DNA from: Akkermansiaceae bacterium UBA3385
GTDB lineage: Bacteria > Verrucomicrobiota > Verrucomicrobiia > Verrucomicrobiales > Akkermansiaceae
Length of the DNA: 22,298 nucleotides
Direction of reading: 5' to 3'
Assembly (NCBI GenBank): GCA_002358905.1
Contig: DEPT01000003.1
Coordinates: 665-22,962, forward strand
The notes under the pieces were generated by a model. It worked only from the letters and a program-made list of their open reading frames with translations, was not told where the DNA came from and did not search any database. Numbering within the stretch: the stretch's first letter is position 1; each line of letters begins with the position of its first letter. Made by a program: the position numbers and the translations under genes. Below, piece after piece: positions 17,226 through 21,797 of this stretch.

Positions 17226-17354
17226 ATGAACACAAACAAGGAACAACACAGCTGGCTGACTGGTCTTCTGACCGGTTGGGGAGTGAAGGAGAGCTGGGCA
17301 AAGCTGATTGCCGGCGCCGTTCTCGGCGCGCTGGCGGCAGCCGGTCTGCTCTGA
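17226..17354 (+). CDS. 42-residue membrane peptide after the terminase gene
   Basis: A short frame begins eight bases after the terminase stop: a polar N-terminal half (MNTNKEQHSWLTG) and one hydrophobic helix at the C-terminus (KLIAGAVLGALAAAGLL). The spacing and a following GC-rich hairpin suggest a real last gene of the block. It could be a holin-like or other phage membrane peptide. There is no homology evidence, and the short length leaves room for chance. Confidence 0.55.
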   Translation: MNTNKEQHSWLTGLLTGWGVKESWAKLIAGAVLGALAAAGLL

Positions 17355-17367
17355 ATGGCAATAATCC

Positions 17368-17396
17368 CCCCGGCACCGGCTTCCACGGTGCCGGGG
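17368..17396 (+). terminator. GC-rich hairpin after the phage-like block (possible terminator)
   Basis: An 11-bp perfect stem (17368-17378 with 17386-17396) around a seven-base loop lies 14 bases after the last stop. T-rich sequence begins only about 18 bases later, so it is not a canonical intrinsic terminator. The right copy of the 12-bp direct repeat (17375-17386) falls inside it. Confidence 0.4.
17375..17386 (+). repeat. Right copy of 12-bp direct repeat bracketing the phage-like block
   Basis: ACCGGCTTCCAC, identical to 9201-9212 and in the same orientation. It spans the end of the left stem arm and the loop of the GC-rich hairpin, which weakens an attachment-site reading. Confidence 0.35.
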
Positions 17397-17427
17397 AAGA
17401 TGGGAGTTGGGGATTTTTAATTTTTAA

Positions 17428-17472
17428 TTTTGGATTTAGGATTTTGGATGTGTTCAGTTCGTGTGCGGCATT
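17428..17472. repeat. Left outer arm of the PEP-CTERM inverted duplication
   Basis: The reverse complement of this 45-base stretch matches 19836-19880 at 42 positions by eye. It begins with AT-rich runs of the type TTTTGGATTT and ends in TTCGTGTGCGGCATT. It lies outside the terminator of the minus-strand PEP-CTERM gene, as the other arm does for the plus-strand gene. Confidence 0.8.
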
Positions 17473-17495
17473 CGCAGCCCAGGAACTTAGAGAGG

Positions 17496-17530
17496 AAAAG
17501 CCGCTGCCTGGATTCCAGACAGCGGTTTTA
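17496..17530. terminator. Bidirectional terminator of the minus-strand PEP-CTERM gene
   Basis: Arms 17501-17511 and 17515-17525 pair with one mismatch around a three-base loop. AAAA on one side and TTTT on the other give a short U-tract in both directions. It lies 31 bases past the stop of the gene at 17557 and resembles the terminator at 19746-19776. Confidence 0.75.
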
Positions 17531-17556
17531 ATGTAAGGTAAACCTTATTGCAAGTC

Positions 17557-18309
17557 TTACTTGCGGCGGCGGCGAGCAGCCAGGCCAGCGAGAGCCAGTA
17601 GGCTCAGCGTAGCTGTGGCAGGCTCGGGGATAAGCTGAGTAGCCAGACCGCTTACAAACTGGGCATCGTGCAGGATGATATTGGACTTGTTACCACCGCC
17701 ATTACGAGCACCGAAAGTGAAGTTGTTAATCAACTTGTTGCTGCCGTATTCAGATGCACTGGTGATGGTTGTGTAGCCGGCAACAGTCCCATCAATCAGC
17801 AGGGTCAGGGTGCCTTCACCATTATTCTGCAGAGCGATGGTGACAACATCGCCATAGCCTTCAGTGGGCAAGGTGTATGTAACGCCACCGTTGTTCTTGT
17901 AGGTCTCATCCACTTTACCGTCGAATCCGTCTTTATCCAGATTGAAAGTGCCGGACTGAACATAGAAAGAAGGCTTCCAGCACCAGGAGTCAGTCTCACC
18001 TAAGCCGAAAATAGCGGGCCAGTTGCCGGGCTGCGAAGCCCCCAGCTGCACCTTGGTAAGAAGCGTAAACTGGTCAGCATAGCTGAGATTGCCCGCTGTC
18101 TGCGTGAAGGAGAAGGAATTATTATTGAGTGTGATGGCACCATTGGAAATCAGGCTGGCACCTACGTTTGTACCAAGGTTGGTGGTAACACCCTCAGCCG
18201 TAGTGAGGACTACTCCTGTTTCAGCAAAGTCCATATCCCAGACAATAGACGGAGCTGCTGCCAGAGAAATGCCACTCAATGCTAAGAGAGCGATGATTGT
18301 CTTTTTCAT
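17557..18309 (-). CDS. PEP-CTERM protein with LamG/concanavalin-like body
   Basis: A 250-residue exported protein. Residues 1-18 are a signal peptide (MKKTIIALLALSGISLA). The body is rich in Gly, Asn and Thr beta strands, like LamG or concanavalin-type carbohydrate-binding domains (FTLLTKVQLGASQPGNWPAIFGLG, LTLLIDGTVAGYTT); the fold is inferred, not shown. The end is a PEP-CTERM signal: IPEPATATLSLLALAG, a short membrane helix and an Arg/Lys tail. Known systems cut such tails with an exosortase and send the protein to the surface or matrix. It is divergent from a second PEP-CTERM gene with the same promoter, signal peptide and tail but a different body. The start at 18309 is fixed by the signal peptide; no Shine-Dalgarno is visible. 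Confidence 0.88.
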   Translation of the reverse strand: MKKTIIALLALSGISLAAAPSIVWDMDFAETGVVLTTAEGVTTNLGTNVGASLISNGAITLNNNSFSFTQTAGNLSYADQFTLLTKVQLGASQPGNWPAIFGLGETDSWCWKPSFYVQSGTFNLDKDGFDGKVDETYKNNGGVTYTLPTEGYGDVVTIALQNNGEGTLTLLIDGTVAGYTTITSASEYGSNKLINNFTFGARNGGGNKSNIILHDAQFVSGLATQLIPEPATATLSLLALAGLAARRRRK

Positions 18310-18346
18310 TGTTGTGTATGTTATGTATAGAGTTTGTTGTAACCTG

Positions 18347-18417
18347 CCTTCCGCATCTCACGCGCGACGAAATGTAGAAAGCCTACGCGCCGGATTTTAC
18401 AGCATTCTAAATGCTAT
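18347..18417 (-). promoter_or_regulatory. Duplicated promoter/leader element, minus-strand copy
   Basis: The reverse complement of these 71 bases matches 18801-18871 at 68 positions with no gap. It contains a near-perfect palindrome at 18399-18417 (one mismatch) with TAAAAT overlapping its downstream end on the minus strand. An alternative -10 (TAGAAT, 18409-18404) pairs with TTGCAC (18433-18428) at an 18-base spacing. It leads into the gene starting at 18309. Confidence 0.72.
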
Positions 18418-18795
18418 GCTCTTGTTTGTGCAAGAATGGAGAAAATAGCTGCAGAAGATGCGATAAAAAAACTATTTCAATGCATCATGAGTATTTGTGT
18501 TCAATTTATCAAATGCTCGAATTGCGTAGTTTGCCGAATATTCAGTACTCAAAACGGCATCTCTCAAAATTCTGCTGCTTTAATATGGCTTATTCGATTC
18601 ATCTGCACACCCGATGCCTTGTGTGTGCTATTCCTCAATTTGCCCAGCGGCAAAATACCGAGATTCATAAATAGAACATGCTGATATCCTATGCATAAAA
18701 GTAATTTCAGAAACTCGTTTTTCTGAAAAAATCGCCACCATGCAAAGCAAGCGTCAGAAAGCGTCAGAAAATGTGCATTTATTTTGAAATTTTGC
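18418..18795. other. AT-rich spacer between the divergent PEP-CTERM promoters
   Basis: About 380 bases of visibly lower GC than the surroundings. It holds two overlapping plus-strand open frames of 82 and 87 codons and a minus-strand one of 111 codons that runs into the promoter arm. None has a recognisable protein character, so no gene is called. The right end carries the TCAGAAA cluster listed separately. No terminator or RNA gene was seen. Confidence 0.6.
18707..18770 (+). repeat. Cluster of TCAGAAA motifs upstream of the plus-strand PEP-CTERM promoter
   Basis: TCAGAAA occurs at 18707-18713, 18754-18760 and 18764-18770, and in reverse at 18720-18726. The last two are within an exact tandem decamer, GCGTCAGAAA twice (18751-18770). 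They lie 26-90 bases before the -35 candidate, where an activator could bind. No such cluster was seen beside the minus-strand promoter. Confidence 0.45.
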
Positions 18796-18871
18796 TTGCT
18801 ACAGCATTTAGAATGCTGTAAAATCCAGCGCGTAGACTTTCTACATTTCGTCGCGCGTGAGATGCGGAAGG
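18796..18871 (+). promoter_or_regulatory. Duplicated promoter/operator element, plus-strand copy
   Basis: TTGCTA (18796-18801), exactly 17 bases, then TAAAAT (18819-18824). A perfect 8-bp palindrome with a three-base centre, ACAGCATT-TAG-AATGCTGT (18801-18819), fills the spacer and touches both hexamers, which is ideal placement for a repressor operator. Downstream, GCGCG (18828-18832) can pair with CGCGC (18852-18856) and GTAGA (18832-18836) with TCTAC (18840-18844), a possible leader RNA fold. A second -35/-10 pair (TTGAAA, 18784-18789; TAGAAT, 18809-18814) has a long 19-base spacer. From 18801 on, the element matches the minus-strand copy in 68 of 71 bases. Confidence 0.72.
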
Positions 18872-18909
18872 TGCTGCAACATCTCAACTCAAATAACACT
18901 TACTCAACA

Positions 18910-19683
18910 ATGAAGAAGACAATCATTACACTTCTGGCTCTGGCCGGCGTGGCTTCTGCCGATATCACGGACGGTCTGCAGTGGGCAGAATCCTTCGGCG
19001 ATGGCTACAGCCAGGCTGCCACGTTCGGATACAAGAACGCATTCCACGTCTCGTCTGGCGTGGGTATCGCTGGTGGTGAATATACTGACAGCCGTGTGTG
19101 GACCACCAATACGAATGGTAAGTTCTCCAATGCCTTCACCTTCAGCTTCAAACTGGTGGATTTTGACGCGAATAATTGGACGGATGCCCTTTCCCTTTAT
19201 TCCAACGGTACTACTTCCGGTACAAACAACAGTATTCAGTTGCAGAAGAACAATAGCGGGGATTTGTATGTTTACACCGATAAATTCACGGGTTCCAATG
19301 TAGCTGATGATGATTCTAACATCAAACTTGGCAGTGTTGACTCTCTGAAGGGGCAGGTGCTGACCCTGGTGTTTGATGCCACGGGTGAGACCAATACCCT
19401 GACTGCCTATGTAGGCGGAGTTGCCCTCACTGAAACCGTAACCTTCACCTATGCTGATGATGTTACCGCCAGCACTGCTCTTACTGGTTTCCAGTTTGGC
19501 GCTGCTTTCGGTGGCGATCGTGTATCCAACAGCGTGACTGTGGACGATATCGCCGTGTGGAACCGCGCTCTGACTGCGGCAGAAGTGGCGACTCTTCCTC
19601 TGCAGTACATTCCCGAGCCCGCCACGGCTACGCTGAGCCTGCTGGCTCTCGCTGGTCTGGCTGCCCGCCGCCGCCGTCGCTGA
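18910..19683 (+). CDS. PEP-CTERM protein, second copy with different LamG-like body
   Basis: A 257-residue exported protein with signal peptide MKKTIITLLALAGVASA, a beta-rich body (FTFSFKLVDFD, NSIQLQKNNSGDLYVYTD, LTLVFDATGETNTLTAYVGG, VDDIAVWNRALTAAEV) and the tail IPEPATATLSLLALAG plus an Arg cluster. The segment DDIAVWNRALTAAEV is typical of LamG/concanavalin-like domains, so a glycan-binding surface role is plausible. The ATG at 18910 is chosen over 42 extra upstream codons because it starts the signal peptide and aligns with the sister gene. The signal peptide and C-terminus are nearly identical to the minus-strand protein; the middle is not. It is followed by a terminator, and a stray copy of the sister gene's 3' end lies between the stop and the terminator. 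Confidence 0.88.
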   Translation: MKKTIITLLALAGVASADITDGLQWAESFGDGYSQAATFGYKNAFHVSSGVGIAGGEYTDSRVWTTNTNGKFSNAFTFSFKLVDFDANNWTDALSLYSNGTTSGTNNSIQLQKNNSGDLYVYTDKFTGSNVADDDSNIKLGSVDSLKGQVLTLVFDATGETNTLTAYVGGVALTETVTFTYADDVTASTALTGFQFGAAFGGDRVSNSVTVDDIAVWNRALTAAEVATLPLQYIPEPATATLSLLALAGLAARRRRR

Positions 19684-19703
19684 CGCGACTTTGGCGTGCC
19701 AAG

Positions 19704-19725
19704 GCCGCCGCAAGTAAGACTTGCA
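19704..19725 (+). repeat. Stray copy of the sister PEP-CTERM gene end
   Basis: These 22 bases, 20 bases past the stop, are identical to the reverse complement of 17549-17570, which covers the last two Arg codons, the Lys codon, the TAA and ten bases beyond in the sister gene. Here they are out of frame with the gene before them, as if an older gene end had been displaced by a recombination or slippage event. Confidence 0.75.
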
Positions 19726-19745
19726 GCTTGAAAATTACTAAAAAT

Positions 19746-19776
19746 GCCGCTACCTGGTTTTCAGGTAGCGGCTTTT
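19746..19776 (+). terminator. Intrinsic terminator of the plus-strand PEP-CTERM gene
   Basis: A perfect 11-bp stem (19746-19756 with 19762-19772), five-base loop and four T. The corresponding hairpin of the sister gene has different bases at two stem positions but still pairs well. Confidence 0.85.
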
Positions 19777-19828
19777 AGTTGTCACAAGAAATCTGCCTGC
19801 CTCAGATTTGTAATCTCGTTAAATTCCT

Positions 19829-19880
19829 GTGCGGCAATGCCGCACACGAACTCAACACATCCAAAATCAAAAATCCAAAA
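19829..19880. repeat. Right outer arm of the PEP-CTERM inverted duplication, with a palindrome
   Basis: 19836-19880 is the reverse-complement partner of 17428-17472 (42 of 45 positions). It overlaps a perfect 17-base palindrome, GTGCGGCA-A-TGCCGCAC (19829-19845), which the left arm keeps only in degraded form. It also lies 56-72 bases past the pncC stop and might act as a weak stem for that operon, but no U-tract follows. Confidence 0.75.
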
Positions 19881-19900
19881 TTTAAAAATCCAATCTCCGC

Positions 19901-20395
19901 TCAGCTGGCAGCACCGGCGATGAGCTGCAGCACCTTGGCGGTGACGCGCTGGCGGAGTTGGCGGCGGGTCATGCCGGTCAGGTACACGGTTTCGGTGTGT
20001 ACCGGGCGGGCGGCTCCGCGGCGGGCCAGGGCAATGCAGACGGTGCCCACAGCGGGCTCGCCCTCGGCGGCGGTGGGTCCGGCGTTGCCGGAGACGGCCA
20101 CGGCGATATCTGCACCGCTCTGGCGCATGGCGGCGGTGGCCATGGCGGCCACCACAGGCTCGCTCACCACGCTGTGTTCCTCGATGAGTTCGGAGGGCAC
20201 GTTGAGCAGGCGTTCCTTGGCTTCATTGCAGTAGGTTACCCAGCCGTAGCGGAACACCTGGGAGGCACCTGGTACCTCGGTGAGAGCGGTGGCAATCATG
20301 CCGCCGGTGCAGCTCTCTGCCGTGGTGACGGTGAGGCCGGCACCACGCAGGTTTTCTACTGCAATGAAGGCCAGTAAATCAATTTCAGAATTCAT
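19901..20395 (-). CDS. pncC: Nicotinamide-nucleotide amidohydrolase (CinA C-terminal domain, PncC)
   Basis: Deamidates nicotinamide mononucleotide to nicotinate mononucleotide in NAD recycling. The 164 residues match the E. coli PncC length (about 165) and are the stand-alone C-terminal CinA domain. TTAESCTGG (24-32) carries the nucleophile Ser28. FRYGWVTYCNEAKERLL and VSEPVVAAMATAA follow in family order. The usual SGIAGP-GG loop reads SGNAGPTAAEGEPAVGTV, an Asn for Ile change that should be tolerated. It begins nine bases after the ispF stop, so the two form an operon. No Shine-Dalgarno is visible. Confidence 0.9.
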   Translation of the reverse strand: MNSEIDLLAFIAVENLRGAGLTVTTAESCTGGMIATALTEVPGASQVFRYGWVTYCNEAKERLLNVPSELIEEHSVVSEPVVAAMATAAMRQSGADIAVAVSGNAGPTAAEGEPAVGTVCIALARRGAARPVHTETVYLTGMTRRQLRQRVTAKVLQLIAGAAS

Positions 20396-20404
20396 GGCGG
20401 TAAA

Positions 20405-20896
20405 TCAGGCTTCGTCGGGAACTTGTACTGCTACAGTGGCAAAGGCGGCCATGCCTTCGCGGCGGCCGATGGCGCCCAGCTTCTCGTTGGTGGTGGCTTT
20501 CACCCCCACGCGGCGGGGAGCCACGCCCAGAATGGGGGCCAGGGTTTCCTTCATCTGCTGCACAAAGGGCATGATTTTCGGAGCTTCGGCAATGAGGGCG
20601 CAGTCCACATTCACCACGCGGCCACCTTGCGCCTGCAGCAGTTCGACTGCTTTCTCCACGATGCGGAGGGAGCAGATGTTCTTGCAGCCTTCATCGCCCG
20701 GGGGGAACCAGTAGCCGATGTCCGGTTCGCCGATGGCGCCCAGAATGGCATCTGCCAGCGCGTGGCAGAGTACATCGGCATCGCTGTGGCCGGCAAGTCC
20801 CCTGGTGGGGTGCACCTGAACACCGCCCAGCCAGAGCGGACGCTCTGTCTCGGAGAAGCGGTGAATATCGTAACCTAAACCTACGAGAGTTATCAT
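20405..20896 (-). CDS. ispF: 2-C-methyl-D-erythritol 2,4-cyclodiphosphate synthase
   Basis: Fifth step of the MEP route to isoprenoids; forms the cyclic diphosphate and releases CMP. The 163 residues match the family length. Metal ligands Asp10 and His12 (GYDIHRF) and His45 (VLCHALADAILGA) are present, as are His37 (LAGHSDAD) and the CDP-binding signature KATTNEKLGAIGRREG (133-148). Family members usually have FPDTD or FPPSD; here it is FPPGD. The start at 20896 gives the standard N-terminus MITLVGLGYDIH. Five heptamer repeats end four bases before the ATG, in place of any ribosome binding site. pncC follows after nine bases. Confidence 0.93.
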   Translation of the reverse strand: MITLVGLGYDIHRFSETERPLWLGGVQVHPTRGLAGHSDADVLCHALADAILGAIGEPDIGYWFPPGDEGCKNICSLRIVEKAVELLQAQGGRVVNVDCALIAEAPKIMPFVQQMKETLAPILGVAPRRVGVKATTNEKLGAIGRREGMAAFATVAVQVPDEA

Positions 20897-20899
20897 GAA

Positions 20900-20934
20900 T
20901 GATTAATGATTAATGATTAGTGATTAATGATTAA
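20900..20934. repeat. Five tandem TGATTAA heptamers in front of ispF
   Basis: Five consecutive 7-base units, one with a single A-to-G change. On the minus strand the array is the leader just before the ispF ATG, and it also contains the stop codon of the 54-residue ORF. Copy-number slippage would change the leader length. Confidence 0.9.
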
Positions 20935-21088
20935 TTTGATTGGAGAATTTCGACGAGGTCGGGGGAGTTCCGGCTTCCAGGAAGGAACAGTAGAAGACAC
21001 GCCCAATTGGCGATGCCACGATGATGGCTAACGCGATGCCGGTACCCCGGATGAGGCTGCGTATCAATCTCATAGTTCCTGTTTCCAT
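20924..21088 (-). CDS. Possible 54-residue membrane peptide
   Basis: A short frame between the DUF1016 gene and ispF: METGTMRLIRSLIRGTGIAL, continuing AIIVASPIGRVFYCSFLEAG and a polar end. It has a basic N-terminus followed by one hydrophobic segment, a plausible single membrane helix. Met6 at 21073 is an alternative start. Spacing of 25 bases from the gene before and 27 from the gene after fits the operon. LIRSLIRG and SPIGRVFYC faintly recall YidD, but the Cys-rich core is missing, so no name is given. Confidence 0.4.
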   Translation of the reverse strand: METGTMRLIRSLIRGTGIALAIIVASPIGRVFYCSFLEAGTPPTSSKFSNQINH

Positions 21089-21113
21089 GGCGTGTTATCA
21101 GTTCTCTGAGGAT

Positions 21114-21782
21114 TCAAGCAGCTTCCGCATTTTCTTCCACGTTGATGAAGTCCAGCAGGTATTCGTCTTTGAACATGCCCACAGCCTTTCTCGCCTGGTT
21201 CGTGGAAAGTGTCTGCAGAAAATTATTGGCTGCGGCACCCTGGGTCTGATACAGATTGGCTTTTAATCTGTCCCTGAGCTCATATTTATCCCATTTGTGC
21301 CGGAATGTCTCCCGGATGTAGAAGAGCGCTTCCTGCAGTGTGCTGGTCTTGCGGAGAATTTCGATGTGATGCGAGAAACTGAGACTGAGAAACGCGTCTA
21401 AGTGTATTAGTTCAGATGCCGGAGTCAGACGTTGAAGTGACAGCCCGTTGATATCGATTGTTCCGGGAGCGGTCAAATCGTCAGCCGTGGGCTGACGATT
21501 TATGAAGGGGGCCCAGAATTCAAAAAAGGTGCGCATGTTTTTGAGGCTTGTGGTAGAGAAGCCACGCAGCCCTGGTAATTCTTTGCTAAGCTGGGTGCTG
21601 ATGCGTTCGAGTGCTCCCGTTCCCCAGAAGTCTTTACGGGAATGGTGCGAAATATAGCCGCCAATCCCGAAGTAGAGCGAAAGCAGCTCACCGGTTATCA
21701 GTTTGGCTGCGCGGTACTGGCTGTGCAGAATCGCTTGTTTGATAGAGCTGACTGCTTCGCGGTATGGTTGTATGTTGCTCAT
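21114..21782 (-). CDS. DUF1016 N-terminal-domain protein without the nuclease half
   Basis: The 222 residues match the helical N-terminal domain of the YhcG/DUF1016 family: AAKLITGELLSLYFGIGGYIS (split over residues about 25-45), WGTGALERISTQLSKELPGLRGFS and LKNMRTFFEFW in order, then LIHLDAFLSLSFSHHIEILRK. The full family is about 350-380 residues with a C-terminal PD-(D/E)XK nuclease domain. Here the frame stops right after DEYLLDFINVEEN, where that domain should begin, and nothing nuclease-like was recognised downstream. Full-length relatives are linked with restriction-modification or defence loci, but no such genes are near. Whether this is a truncation or a stand-alone helical protein is open. 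It starts 15 bases after polA and has no Shine-Dalgarno. Confidence 0.85.
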   Translation of the reverse strand: MSNIQPYREAVSSIKQAILHSQYRAAKLITGELLSLYFGIGGYISHHSRKDFWGTGALERISTQLSKELPGLRGFSTTSLKNMRTFFEFWAPFINRQPTADDLTAPGTIDINGLSLQRLTPASELIHLDAFLSLSFSHHIEILRKTSTLQEALFYIRETFRHKWDKYELRDRLKANLYQTQGAAANNFLQTLSTNQARKAVGMFKDEYLLDFINVEENAEAA

Positions 21783-21797
21783 GCGTAGAGTTCTGGG

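Noticed and set aside
9280..17354. Complete prophage
   Set aside because: No integrase, repressor, replication, capsid, portal, tail or lysis enzyme genes are present in or beside the block, and no tRNA attachment site is visible.
17411..17450. Repeated TTTTGGATTT runs as an insertion-sequence end or CRISPR-like array
   Set aside because: The units are irregular, there is no transposase or spacer structure, and the stretch is explained as an arm of the PEP-CTERM inverted duplication.
18411..18899. Open frames of 82-111 codons in the spacer between the PEP-CTERM genes
   Set aside because: Low-GC sequence, mutual overlap, no protein character; the minus-strand one runs through the conserved promoter arm.
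20924..21088. Resemblance of the 54-residue ORF to YidD
   Set aside because: Only LIRSLIRG and SPIGR-FYC are similar; the CRFYPSCS core and C-terminal half are absent, so the match is too weak to name.
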